Translations under genes and position numbers: made by a program
DNA from: Ereboglobus sp. PH5-10
Lineage (GTDB): Bacteria > Verrucomicrobiota > Verrucomicrobiia > Opitutales > Opitutaceae
Assembly: GCF_029504735.1 (NCBI RefSeq)
Contig: NZ_JAQFIP010000010.1
Span: 85,940-149,939, forward strand
DNA length: 64,000 nucleotides
Direction of reading: 5' to 3'
Notes under the pieces: model-generated
Told to the model about the DNA's origin: nothing
Seen by the model: only the letters and a program-made list of their open reading frames with translations
Databases searched by the model: none
In this document: positions 43,658 through 52,279 of the stretch, in pieces
How positions within the stretch are numbered: the first letter of the stretch is position 1
How the letters are laid out: each line of letters begins with the position of its first letter

Positions 43658-44665
43658 ATGACGCGTTTCATTGCAACCACCCTCCTGTTCGCATCGCTGG
43701 TGTTTGGGTTCGCAGCGTGTGCGACGCCGCGCAATTCCGATTCGCCGCAAACCGCCTATCTTTTCACTTATTTTACCGGCAACGGCAAAAGCGGCCTGCA
43801 CCTCGCCTGGAGCGGTGACGGCTACAAGTGGAACGCCCTCGGATCGGGCGCGAGTTACCTGAAACCCCGTGTCGGCGAGTCGAAGCTCATGCGCGATCCT
43901 TGTGTGGCGCGCGGCCCCGACGGCGTTTATCACATGGTGTGGACGACTTCATGGGACGGACGGACAATCGGTCACGCATCGACGCGCGATTTTCTCACAT
44001 GGTCGGAACAGGAGGCGATTCCAGTCATGGCGGGCATCGACGGCACGCGCAACTGCTGGGCGCCCGAAATCATTTACGACGACGAGGCGGGGCGGTTTGT
44101 CATCTATTGGTCATCGACTGTCGAGGGTCGTTTCCCCGAAACCGCCGGGACATCGGAAAACAAATACAACCATCGTCTCTATTACACGACCACGACCGAT
44201 TTCAAAAGCTTCCCGCCCGCGCAATTGCTCTACGAGCCGGGCTTCAGTGTGATTGACGGCACGCTCATCAAGTTTGGCGGACTCTGGCATCTCATCGTGA
44301 AGGATGAAACCGTGACGCCCCCGAAAAAGCATTTGCGCATTGCGACCGGCGCGCACTCCACGGGGCCGTTTGTCGCGCCGCCCGCGGCCCCGTTCACTCG
44401 CGATTGGGTTGAGGGGCCGGCGGCGTTTGTCGGGCGCGAAGGCGAGGTGCTTGTGTATTTCGACGTGTATCGTGAAAAACACTACGGCGCGATGCGTTCG
44501 CGCGATATGAAAACGTGGGAGGATGTGACCGACAAAATCTCGCTGCCCTCCGGGGTGCGCCACGGCACAGTGATCGAAGTGCCCGCAGCCCTCATCGACA
44601 AGTTGCGCTCAACCGATCTTGCCATGAGGCGTCCGCCGCCGCGGGCACCGTTGATTCTGCCGTGA
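43658..44665 (+). CDS. GH43-like glycosidase, probable lipoprotein
   Basis: A 335-residue five-bladed beta-propeller enzyme of the GH43/GH117-like type. The start at 43658 gives MTRFIATTLLFASLVFGFAACA, a lipoprotein-like signal with Cys at about residue 20; a frame extending to 43247 overlaps the aquaporin gene and is spurious. Family-like blocks are AYLFTYFTGNGKSGLHLAWSGDG, LMRDPCVARGPDGVYHMVWTTSW (Asp of the propeller core), RNCWAPEIIYDDEAGRFVIYWSS and GFSVIDGTLIKFGGLWHLIVKDE. Substrate might be a beta-xylan, arabinan or galactan; this cannot be told. It lies next to a sialidase on the same strand. Confidence 0.8.
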   Translation: MTRFIATTLLFASLVFGFAACATPRNSDSPQTAYLFTYFTGNGKSGLHLAWSGDGYKWNALGSGASYLKPRVGESKLMRDPCVARGPDGVYHMVWTTSWDGRTIGHASTRDFLTWSEQEAIPVMAGIDGTRNCWAPEIIYDDEAGRFVIYWSSTVEGRFPETAGTSENKYNHRLYYTTTTDFKSFPPAQLLYEPGFSVIDGTLIKFGGLWHLIVKDETVTPPKKHLRIATGAHSTGPFVAPPAAPFTRDWVEGPAAFVGREGEVLVYFDVYREKHYGAMRSRDMKTWEDVTDKISLPSGVRHGTVIEVPAALIDKLRSTDLAMRRPPPRAPLILP

Positions 44666-44845
44666 GCCGAGCCACTGGACAAGGCGGCGCGCGGCCATTC
44701 CTGCCTGCGCATGCGATTCGCCTTTGCCAAATTTATCCGCACACCCAGTCATGGTTTGACAAAAATACCTCTTTGGCGGGCTTTTCTTCCGGCGGATGCG
44801 CAAGCCATGCTCGCAACACGAATGCGCGCAATAATAAAGACCATC

Positions 44846-46000
44846 ATGCGAAACCTCACAATCACACTCCTTGCCTTGGTAATAATGGCATCCGGAATCG
44901 CGAATGCCGCTGTTGAAACCACCGATGTTTTTGTTTCCGGCCGCGACGGTTATCACACGTATAGAATACCGTCCATCGTGCGCATTGCGGACGGTGACTT
45001 GCTCGCTTTCGCCGAGGGGCGCAAGGGCGGCAAGGGCGACGCCGGCGACATCGATTTGCTGGTGAAGCGGTCCAGCGACAACGGCCGCACATGGAGCTCC
45101 GCGAGCGTGATCTGGGATGATGCCGGCAACACTTGCGGTAATCCCTGCGCCGTGGTCGATGGCGACACGGGTGTCATCTGGCTTTTCGGCACGCACAACC
45201 TCGGGACTGATCGCGAGGTGGACATAATCCACAAGCGCGCCGCGAGCACGCGCACGGTGTGGGTGATGAACTCGCGCGACGGCGGGCGCACGTGGTCGAA
45301 GCCGGTGGATCTCACGTCCACGCTCAAAAATCCGTCGTGGGGCTGGTATGCGACCGGTCCCGGCGTCGGCATCCAAATCGCGCGCGGCCCGAACAGGGGG
45401 CGGCTCGTCATTCCCTGCGTGCACAGCTACGATGATCCGCAGGGCAATTTGCGCGGAGGCCCGTATGAATACGGTTCGCACAGCATTTACTCCGACGACC
45501 ACGGAAAGACGTGGAAGCTCGGCGGCGTAATTCATCCCAAGATGAACGAGTGCCAGGTGGTCGAGCTCGCCTCGCCCGCCGGCACGATCGAGATGAACAT
45601 GCGCTCGTATTTTGATAACGGCTGCCGGGCGGTTGCGCGCAGCAGGGACGGCGGCGTGACATGGACCGGGCCGGTCGACGCGCCCGCGCTTGTCGAGCCG
45701 CGCTGCCAGGCGAGCGTATTGCGCCACAGTTGGCCGAAAGGCAAGAAACCCGGCGTCATGCTGTTCTCCAATCCCGCGTCAAAAACCGCCCGCGAAAACA
45801 TGACGGTGCGCCTGAGCGAGGACGACGGGGCGACATGGCCGCGTTCATTGGCCTTGCGAGGGGCGTCCGCCGCGTATTCGTGCCTTGTTTCGCTTTCGGA
45901 CACGGAGGCCGGCTGTCTCTACGAGGCAGGCGGCAAGACCCGCAAGCAGTCCTATCGGCGCATCGTCTTCGCGCGATTCTCATTGGGTGACATTAAATAA
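44846..46000 (+). CDS. exo-alpha-sialidase (GH33-like)
   Basis: A 384-residue secreted sialidase. The start at 44846 places a Sec signal at residues 1-21 (MRNLTITLLALVIMASGIANA); an ATG at 44711 would bury it. The Arg-triad motif YRIPSIVRI is near 39-47. Five Asp-boxes mark the propeller blades: SSDNGRTW, SRDGGRTW, SDDHGKTW, SRDGGVTW and SEDDGATW. LLAFAEGRKGG and EMNMRSYFDNG supply further active-site residues including the second Arg. It should release terminal sialic acids from host or dietary glycoproteins. No sialic-acid catabolism (nan) genes lie in the window. Confidence 0.93.
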   Translation: MRNLTITLLALVIMASGIANAAVETTDVFVSGRDGYHTYRIPSIVRIADGDLLAFAEGRKGGKGDAGDIDLLVKRSSDNGRTWSSASVIWDDAGNTCGNPCAVVDGDTGVIWLFGTHNLGTDREVDIIHKRAASTRTVWVMNSRDGGRTWSKPVDLTSTLKNPSWGWYATGPGVGIQIARGPNRGRLVIPCVHSYDDPQGNLRGGPYEYGSHSIYSDDHGKTWKLGGVIHPKMNECQVVELASPAGTIEMNMRSYFDNGCRAVARSRDGGVTWTGPVDAPALVEPRCQASVLRHSWPKGKKPGVMLFSNPASKTARENMTVRLSEDDGATWPRSLALRGASAAYSCLVSLSDTEAGCLYEAGGKTRKQSYRRIVFARFSLGDIK

Positions 46001-46111
46001 AGTCAACGCACGAAGAGAGCGCCGGGCGGCAAACCAGCGCGTGCATTGACATAACGGGGGCGAGCCGCTCATTTTTTCACATCATATAGAAAAACAGCAC
46101 TCCCTTTAACG

Positions 46112-47005
46112 ATGACTCCCCAGGAACAGCAACTCGACGCCTATCTCAAGCAACTCAAGGCCATGGGCCTTACCGACGAAATGATCGAGGCCTACAAGCA
46201 GCAATTCGCGGCCTCGATGAACGCGGCTTCGCAGTGGAACCAGAACATCTCCCAGTTCACGCAAAACATGCAGCAGTTCAACGAGCTTTTCGGCGACGGC
46301 GATGGCGACGACGACGAGACCGGGGGCTCCGAAATCACGCTTTCCGACAAAACCACGCTCACGCCGGACGAGCAGCGCGCTGTGGCTTGCGGCGCGGATC
46401 TGTGCATGCTCAACGACCAATATCTCAACGACCTTCCCACGGGCCTCGGCAAAAAAAACTGCCGCCAGCTTCTTTCCCAGTGGTGGGATATCGACGGGCG
46501 CGAGGAAATGCTCGAAACCATCGCGCGCCTTCAAAAAACAGGGCATCGCGGACAGTTTAAAATCATCGCGCAGGCTTACACGATTTTGGACGCCAAGGAA
46601 GGGAAACGCTACCTCCGCGAGGACCTCGCGGGCGTGATGGACGAGGATGTTGCGGTCGAACGCCTCCGCAATCTTCGCGACGGACTTGAGCAGTTTGTCG
46701 AGGACGGGCTGATCAGCTCCGAGAAAAAAGTGCCCGACATGATGGTGTGGGATTTTGCCCGCATCATAAACATTTCGCGCGCCGGTTTCGACGCCGGTTA
46801 TCTGGAGCGCGAGGAGGCGCTCGCCTCGATCATGGACGCCGCCGCAAAAATTCGCGCCGCGTATGGTTCGTGGAAGGAAATGTCGGTCGCCTACCAATTT
46901 GCCCGTTATGTCTGGACTGGCGACGACACCTACGAACTGATGAAGGCCAACATGGACGTCCTCTTGAGCGATCCCAAAAGTCCGTGGGTGACGATTGAGT
47001 GGTGA
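46112..47005 (+). CDS. DUF1266-domain protein
   Basis: A 297-residue cytoplasmic protein. Residues 1-70 form a Gln/Asn-rich helical leader (NQNISQFTQNMQQFNELF) ending in an acidic run GDGDGDDDETGG. From about 85 the DUF1266 domain (YbeU/YbeR-like) begins: DEQRAVACGADLCMLNDQYLNDLPTGL, LLSQWWDIDGREEMLETIARLQKTGH, VWDFARIINISRAGFDAGYLEREEALASIMDAAAKIRAAYGSWKEMSVAYQFARYVWTG. Function unknown; in some bacteria the domain occurs near secretion or immunity genes, but nothing of that kind is here. Its stop lies 28 bp before rlmN, so the two may be co-transcribed. Confidence 0.8.
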   Translation: MTPQEQQLDAYLKQLKAMGLTDEMIEAYKQQFAASMNAASQWNQNISQFTQNMQQFNELFGDGDGDDDETGGSEITLSDKTTLTPDEQRAVACGADLCMLNDQYLNDLPTGLGKKNCRQLLSQWWDIDGREEMLETIARLQKTGHRGQFKIIAQAYTILDAKEGKRYLREDLAGVMDEDVAVERLRNLRDGLEQFVEDGLISSEKKVPDMMVWDFARIINISRAGFDAGYLEREEALASIMDAAAKIRAAYGSWKEMSVAYQFARYVWTGDDTYELMKANMDVLLSDPKSPWVTIEW

Positions 47006-47033
47006 CGGTGCAGCGCAGACAGTTGTTTGCCGC

Positions 47034-48146
47034 ATGAAACACACGCCCGCCAAGCCGCCGCTCACCGGCGAAACGCTCGAAACGCTCTCCGACCGCCTCA
47101 AGGAGCGCGGCGAGCCGGCGTTTCGCGCCAGGCAAATCCTCGAATGGCTGTATAAAAAGCGCGTCCGTTCCTGGGATGCGATGACCAACCTTTCCAAGCC
47201 GCTCCGCGCCTGGCTCGCGGACACGTTCGAACTCATGCCCGCCGCGCTCGTGCTCGGGCGCCAGTCCGCCGACGTGACCGACAAGCTCCTGCTCGAGCTC
47301 GGGGACAAATCGCTCATCGAAACCGTTATCATCCGCGCGCCGCAGGATGGCGTGGGCGTCGATCACTCGCGCAAAACAATCTGCGTTTCAACCCAAGTCG
47401 GTTGCGCGATGGCCTGTGTGTTTTGCGCGAGCGGGCTCGCCGGGCTCAAGCGCGATCTCACCGCCGGCGAAATCGTCGCGCAACTTTTGCAGGTTTGTTA
47501 TCGCGAGGACGCGCTCACGCCGCGCGCGCATGCGGAGCTCGCCTCGTTCGACAACATCGTCGTCATGGGCATGGGCGAGCCGCTTGCCAACTACGACGCG
47601 CTCATGCGCGCGCTCACCATCGTCAACGCCGACTGGGGGCTTGGTTTCGGCGCGCGCCGCATCACGGTTTCGACGAGCGGGCTGGTTCCGAAAATCCTGA
47701 AACTTGCCGACGAGCCGCTCGGGTTTCGCCTCGCCGTTTCGTTGCACGGGGCGACCGACGAGGTTCGCGAAAAAATCATGCCTGTGAACAAGGCCTATCC
47801 GCTCGCGAAACTTTTGCCCGCGGTGAAGGCGTTTTCCGAAAAACACGGACGCATGATCACGCTGGAATTCATCCTGATCGCGGACGTGAATGACTCGTTT
47901 GAGCAGGCGGAAAAGTTGCGCGACATCGCGCTCGACCTGCACGCGCATGTGAACCTGATTCCCTACAACACCGTCGAAGGGCTGCCGTGGAAACGTCCGA
48001 GCAACAATCGTCAGGAGCGTTTCGCCGACGTGCTGCGCAACGCCCGGATATCGGTGACATTGCGCCGCGAAAAAGGCCACGACATCGACGCCGCCTGCGG
48101 CCAATTGCGCCTGCGGACGGAAAAGGAGCGGGATCAGCGGTTGTAG
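47034..48146 (+). CDS. rlmN: 23S rRNA (adenine(2503)-C(2))-methyltransferase
   Basis: A 370-residue radical-SAM enzyme of normal length. It methylates C2 of A2503 in 23S rRNA and A37 of some tRNAs. The [4Fe-4S] motif CAMACVFC follows CVSTQVG; the N-terminal accessory domain has PAFRARQILEWLYKKRVRSW. Other blocks are NIVVMGMGEPLANYD, RITVSTSGLVPKI, LAVSLHGATDEVR and LIPYNTVEGLPWKRPS. The C-terminal catalytic Cys is in DIDAACGQLR. An in-frame GTG at 46995 overlaps the upstream gene and is less likely. Cytoplasmic housekeeping gene. Confidence 0.95.
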   Translation: MKHTPAKPPLTGETLETLSDRLKERGEPAFRARQILEWLYKKRVRSWDAMTNLSKPLRAWLADTFELMPAALVLGRQSADVTDKLLLELGDKSLIETVIIRAPQDGVGVDHSRKTICVSTQVGCAMACVFCASGLAGLKRDLTAGEIVAQLLQVCYREDALTPRAHAELASFDNIVVMGMGEPLANYDALMRALTIVNADWGLGFGARRITVSTSGLVPKILKLADEPLGFRLAVSLHGATDEVREKIMPVNKAYPLAKLLPAVKAFSEKHGRMITLEFILIADVNDSFEQAEKLRDIALDLHAHVNLIPYNTVEGLPWKRPSNNRQERFADVLRNARISVTLRREKGHDIDAACGQLRLRTEKERDQRL

Positions 48147-48291
48147 CGCGCCCGCGCCCGATGGATTGGCGAATCCGCGGCCATGCCGCTCGGAAAAAAG
48201 TTTAATCCCTCCTGTGCAGCCAAGGGTAGGGCGGTTGGCAGACTGTCGCTGGCGCTCGAACCTCCGAAACCGCCGATTTCCCCAAAAAACA

Positions 48292-49038
48292 TTATTTGGA
48301 TGCTGTTTTTTCGAGAAGTGTCTGCGCTCTTTTTTTGGCGTCGGGATTTTTTTTCAGAAAATCCAGCAGCTCGTCGCGCATTTCCTTGATCGCGTCCCGG
48401 GTCTGTTTGTTGCGCAGCATTTCGTTGGCTATAATAGTTCCGATGAGTTTGCCCGCCTGTGTGTCCGACGGATAATGCACACCGCCGATCACGCGGCACC
48501 ACATGGTTTCGCGCACGTCGTTCATGAACAGGATTTCGTATTCGGGCATCGCCTTGCCGAGGAGCACCGCCCAGAGCGCGCTTGCCGCCGAGTGACCGCT
48601 GGGATACGAGGTGTTGTCCTGCCTTTTCACGCAAGGCTCGACACCAAGCCCGCGATCATAGGGGCGGGTGCGGTTCCATTGTCTTTTGGAGGCGTGGACA
48701 ACCGGGCGGCGTTCGTTGGTGGCCTTTGTCAAAATAGCGATGGTGCGTGGCAGATTTTTTTCGTTAAACGCGGGGCCGAAAACTTGGGTGCCCATTGAGA
48801 GGCTGTCGTGGGCGCTGACGCGTTCAGCGCGCGCGGCTTGCGCGGGGGTGCGGTCTTTCTGCAATTGCAGCACGGTTTCAAGGTCGGCCATACCCGCGGG
48901 GGAATCGTCAGCCGGCGGCGGCGGAACCATTGCGATGATTGTCGCGGGGTCTGTCGTGAGAAAAGGCTGCTCCGCGGCGCCGAGTGTGATGGCGAGAAGG
49001 AGTGCGATTGTTACTGTTATGGCGGGAGCTTTTCTCAT
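48292..49038 (-). CDS. class A nonspecific acid phosphatase (PAP2 family)
   Basis: A 248-residue secreted phosphatase. Sec signal at residues 1-22 (start at 49038; ATG 49098 would add 20 polar residues). All three PAP2 signatures are present: K118-x6-R125-P126 in KRQWNRTRP, SYPSGHS with PSGH at 146-149, and R182-x5-H188-x3-D192 in CRVIGGVHYPSD. It should hydrolyse organic phosphate monoesters in the periplasm. Length matches PhoN/PhoC-type enzymes. A Lys/Ala-rich tail (KKNPDAKKRAQTLLEKTASK) is extra. Convergent with rlmN and close to the LacI gene on the same strand. Confidence 0.92.
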   Translation of the reverse strand: MRKAPAITVTIALLLAITLGAAEQPFLTTDPATIIAMVPPPPADDSPAGMADLETVLQLQKDRTPAQAARAERVSAHDSLSMGTQVFGPAFNEKNLPRTIAILTKATNERRPVVHASKRQWNRTRPYDRGLGVEPCVKRQDNTSYPSGHSAASALWAVLLGKAMPEYEILFMNDVRETMWCRVIGGVHYPSDTQAGKLIGTIIANEMLRNKQTRDAIKEMRDELLDFLKKNPDAKKRAQTLLEKTASK

Positions 49039-49174
49039 TGATGTATGCTGTGCTAAGGGTGTGGTGTGGTTGTTTGTTCGGACAAAATACGCAACCAATG
49101 CGAGGTTGTGTCAACGAATCACACGGGCGGTCGCGGGTGTGCCTGTTTGGATCCGTTTGGTGCCGGGGAAAATA

Positions 49175-50212
49175 TCAGGCCCTGCGTCCTTGGCGCGCGC
49201 GGTCCGGCTGCTCGACCCAGACGCCTTCGAGCAGCATGGTTGCGGGGTTGGCGGTGATTCCGAGTTCGTTGTGCTGCAGTTGCGTCACCACGAGGTCGAG
49301 CGCGTTGGAGGCGATTTTTTCGTTGAGCGGATCGATGCCCGGGAGCACGCCGCGCGGATGCCATTCCAGTGTCACGACTCTTCGCGCGTGTGGCGCCATT
49401 TCCCGCAGCGCGTCCGCGTCCGCGCGGGAAAGTTGCCAGCCGACCACCAGCGAATCCGCCTTTTCCCTCTGCCATTTTCCCATGAGGGGAAGCTCGTCCG
49501 GGCGCGCATAGACGACATGCTTCGCGGCGTTTGCGCGGTCGGGATGGCCTGTGAGAACCGCCGCCAGTTGCATTGAGTGCGTGCGTTCCTGCGAGTCGGG
49601 ATTGAGAATGACGACGGGGTGCCGGCAGCCCTCCGCGTGAAGTTTCGCGAGAAGGCACCGCACGCTTCGGTAATGAAAATGCGCCGAGCGGTTCATGGGC
49701 AGGGGGAATTCCGTGTGGCCGATAACCGCGGCGGCGAAGGGGCTCCAATCCCAGTCCAGCGCGACGCGCGCGCCGCCCTTTACCGCCGCGAACACAAGGC
49801 CGGAGATGCCGCGCGAAACCAGTATCCGGTGCAGGCGTTCCGGTCGCATGCCCTCCTTGTCGGAGAGCCAGAATTGGTCAACCGCGCAGCCGACTTGCTC
49901 CGCCCTTCGCGTCACGCCGAGCAGGAAATTCTTTCCCGCCTGGTGCCAGTTTTCGGGCAATTTCGAGAGGTCTTTCGGTGTGTTCATCCACACCAGCGCG
50001 ATGGTTTCCCCTTTTCCAAGGCCGCGTCCCCGCCGGACGTTTGCCATGAGCGAGCTGATGCGCAGGTCGGGTTTGTAACCAAGCTTTTCAGCCACGCGCC
50101 GGACGCGCGCCACTGTCGCCGGCGGAATGCTCGGATGCCCGCGCAGTGCGTAGGAAGTTCCGCTGGCGCTCAAGCCCGCGGCCTTGGCCACATCCGCAAT
50201 GGTTACCCTCAT
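49175..50212 (-). CDS. LacI-family transcriptional regulator
   Basis: A 345-residue regulator. The N-terminal HTH is MRVTIADVAKAAGLSASGTSYALRGHPSIPPATVARVRRVAEKLGY, with the hinge helix region at about 48-60. The periplasmic-binding-protein-like domain then runs to the end (ISGLVFAAVKGG, VVILNPDSQERTHS). Start at 50212; the ATG four codons upstream is less likely. The gene is divergent from a Zn-dehydrogenase/epimerase/kinase cluster and should control it, with the sugar or a phosphorylated intermediate as effector. The C-terminal domain has unusual spacing, so the effector cannot be guessed. Confidence 0.9.
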   Translation of the reverse strand: MRVTIADVAKAAGLSASGTSYALRGHPSIPPATVARVRRVAEKLGYKPDLRISSLMANVRRGRGLGKGETIALVWMNTPKDLSKLPENWHQAGKNFLLGVTRRAEQVGCAVDQFWLSDKEGMRPERLHRILVSRGISGLVFAAVKGGARVALDWDWSPFAAAVIGHTEFPLPMNRSAHFHYRSVRCLLAKLHAEGCRHPVVILNPDSQERTHSMQLAAVLTGHPDRANAAKHVVYARPDELPLMGKWQREKADSLVVGWQLSRADADALREMAPHARRVVTLEWHPRGVLPGIDPLNEKIASNALDLVVTQLQHNELGITANPATMLLEGVWVEQPDRARQGRRA

Positions 50213-50499
50213 GATTCCAGACACGCGCGAGTTTTTTCCGGGGGCGGATTATTGTCAAGAGACGGGGATGAGGGAATTGCCGCGCCAAGAGCCGGCGGCG
50301 GCCCGTCGTGGCTGCCGCCGCTTGGGCGCTGGGTTGACTCAACGAATTCAGCAACTTCGTTATCGACGAAAAGACCGCGCCCGTGACAGTTAATCGCAGG
50401 CAAAGCCATTCGTCGTTTTCGCGAGACTTTTCCGCCGCAAACCCAAATGTTTCCCCGAACTTCGCAAACAAAACCTCAAATCAATCCGCACTAAAAAAA
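50213..50499. promoter_or_regulatory. divergent control region with two dyads
   Basis: The 287-bp gap between the LacI gene and the dehydrogenase. GTTGACTCAAC (50333-50343) is an 11-bp palindrome, and TTCGT-TATCG-ACGAA (50356-50370) is a second dyad. Either could be a LacI-family operator. A long run of A precedes the dehydrogenase start. Confidence 0.4.
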
Positions 50500-51531
50500 A
50501 TGAAAGCGCTCGTATTGCTGGAAGACAAGGTTCTCAAATACTCGGAGGTCGCCATGCCCGAGCCCAAACAGGGCGAGGTTCTCGTGAAAGTTCATGCCTG
50601 CGGCATTTGCGGGTCGGACATCGACCGGGGTTTCGGCGGCAAGGCCTACCACTATCCGCTCGTCATGGGGCATGAGTTTTCCGGCGTGGTTGAGAAATCG
50701 TTTCCCGGGGGCAAATACAAGCCGGGCGACCCCGTGGCGGGTTTTCCGCTCATTCCCTGCAAGCAGTGCGCCGCGTGCCAGACGGGGGATTTCGCTCAGT
50801 GTTCCGATTACGATTATTACGGTTCGCGCCGCGACGGCGGTTTTGCGGAGTATGTCGCCATCCCCGAGGAAAACCTGTTCCGCGTTCCCGACCATGTGAA
50901 TTTGTCGCACGCGGCGATGACCGAGCCGGCGGCTGTCGCGCTTCACGGCGTGCGCCGCGCCGAAATAAGCGTCGGCTCAAGCGCGGTGGTTTACGGCTGC
51001 GGCCCCATCGGAAACATGACCGCCCAATGGCTCAGGATCGCCGGTTGCGATCCGGTGATCGTGGTCGATGTGGACCGCGCGAAACTCGACCTGGCGGAAA
51101 GCATGGGCTTCGTCGCGCTCAACAGCGCCGAATGCGATCCGGTTGAAAGAATCGCCTCCATCACCGGCGGCGAAGGCGCCAAAATCGTCGTGGAGGCCGT
51201 CGGCCTTCCCGTCACTTTTCTCAACGCCCTTCGCTCCGCGGGACGCGGGGGACAGGTGGTGTTCATGGGCAATATCCGCGGCACCTTTGAGGTCGGGGAC
51301 AAGGACTTCTCGCAGATTCTCCGCAAGGAGCTGCGCATATACGGCACCTGGAACAGCAAGGTGGTCCCGCGCCCCGATGACGATTGGTCCGTGGTGCTTG
51401 AAATGATGGATCGAAAATTGATCGTCGCCCCCTTGATAAGCCACACGCCGTCGCTCGATGAGGGCGAGCGCATCTTCAACGACATCGCGGGCAAAAAACT
51501 GGCCTGCAACAAAGTGCTGTTCAAACCCTGA
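50500..51531 (+). CDS. zinc-binding polyol dehydrogenase (galactitol/sorbitol dehydrogenase-like)
   Basis: A 343-residue medium-chain dehydrogenase. Catalytic zinc ligands are C37 (GICGSD) and H58-E59 (GHEF); the structural zinc has C87, C90, C93 and C101. The NAD-binding loop is VVYGCGPIGNM. Its best relatives by motif are GatD-like galactitol-1-phosphate or polyol dehydrogenases. Start at 50500; the frame extends to 50383 without family similarity. It heads a cluster with an epimerase and a ribulokinase-like kinase, so it probably oxidises a sugar alcohol (or its phosphate) to a ketose. The substrate is inferred. Confidence 0.85.
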   Translation: MKALVLLEDKVLKYSEVAMPEPKQGEVLVKVHACGICGSDIDRGFGGKAYHYPLVMGHEFSGVVEKSFPGGKYKPGDPVAGFPLIPCKQCAACQTGDFAQCSDYDYYGSRRDGGFAEYVAIPEENLFRVPDHVNLSHAAMTEPAAVALHGVRRAEISVGSSAVVYGCGPIGNMTAQWLRIAGCDPVIVVDVDRAKLDLAESMGFVALNSAECDPVERIASITGGEGAKIVVEAVGLPVTFLNALRSAGRGGQVVFMGNIRGTFEVGDKDFSQILRKELRIYGTWNSKVVPRPDDDWSVVLEMMDRKLIVAPLISHTPSLDEGERIFNDIAGKKLACNKVLFKP

Positions 51532-51566
51532 GAAAAGAACGGCGCGCATTTTCAAAAAACACAACC

Positions 51567-52238
51567 ATGGCAAAAAAAATATCCGTATCCATAATGTGCG
51601 GCGATCTCCTGCACCTTGGGCGGGAGATTAAAACGCTGGAGGCGTGCGGTGTTGACTACCTGCATGTTGACATCACGGACGGGCATTTCGTCCCCAACCT
51701 CACCTTCGGGCTCGATTTCGTGAGCGCCATGCACAGGGCGACCGATCTCCCGCTGGACATCCACCTGATGGTGCGGCACCCGGCGGACATCATTGCCAAG
51801 CTCGATATCCGCAAAGGCGACATCGTTTCAGTCCACACCGAGGGCGGCATTCGAGGCATCGCCGCCATGAGCCAAAAAGTGAGGCGGGCCGGCGCCTTGT
51901 TCGGCATCGCCGTCGATCCGGAAACGCCGGTCGGGGCGCTCGCGGGAGTCCTGCCGCTCGCCGATGTTGTCATCCTCATGCTCGTAAGCCCCGGGTTCGC
52001 CCGCGGCACCTTGATCGAGGGCATCATGGACAAGGTCGTCGAGGCCCGCGCTTATTTTGCGAAGAAAGGCCGTGGCAATATCATGATCAGCGTGGACGGC
52101 AGCGTGAGCGTCGAGCGCGCCAAAATGATGGCGGAGATGGGCGCGGATATATTTGTCGGCGGCACCGCGGGCATCTACCGCGAGGGGCGGCGCTTGGAGG
52201 AAACAATACCGCTTTTTAGAAAAGCCATCACATTATAA
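51567..52238 (+). CDS. ribulose-phosphate 3-epimerase family protein
   Basis: A 223-residue TIM-barrel epimerase. Metal ligands of the Rpe family are all visible: H33 and D35 in YLHVDITDGHFVPN, H66 in LDIHLMVRHPAD and D177 in ISVDGSVSVER, with D35 and D177 as the acid/base pair. The phosphate-side loop that normally reads PGFGGQ is SPGFARGTLIEG here, so it may act on an altered ketose phosphate (for example allulose-6-phosphate or another pentulose). It sits 35 bp after the dehydrogenase and 41 bp before the kinase, in one likely operon. Family firm; substrate open. Confidence 0.85.
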   Translation: MAKKISVSIMCGDLLHLGREIKTLEACGVDYLHVDITDGHFVPNLTFGLDFVSAMHRATDLPLDIHLMVRHPADIIAKLDIRKGDIVSVHTEGGIRGIAAMSQKVRRAGALFGIAVDPETPVGALAGVLPLADVVILMLVSPGFARGTLIEGIMDKVVEARAYFAKKGRGNIMISVDGSVSVERAKMMAEMGADIFVGGTAGIYREGRRLEETIPLFRKAITL

Positions 52239-52279
52239 ACAAAACCTCCCGCCCACGCTTTCCCCAAAAAGTAAAAACC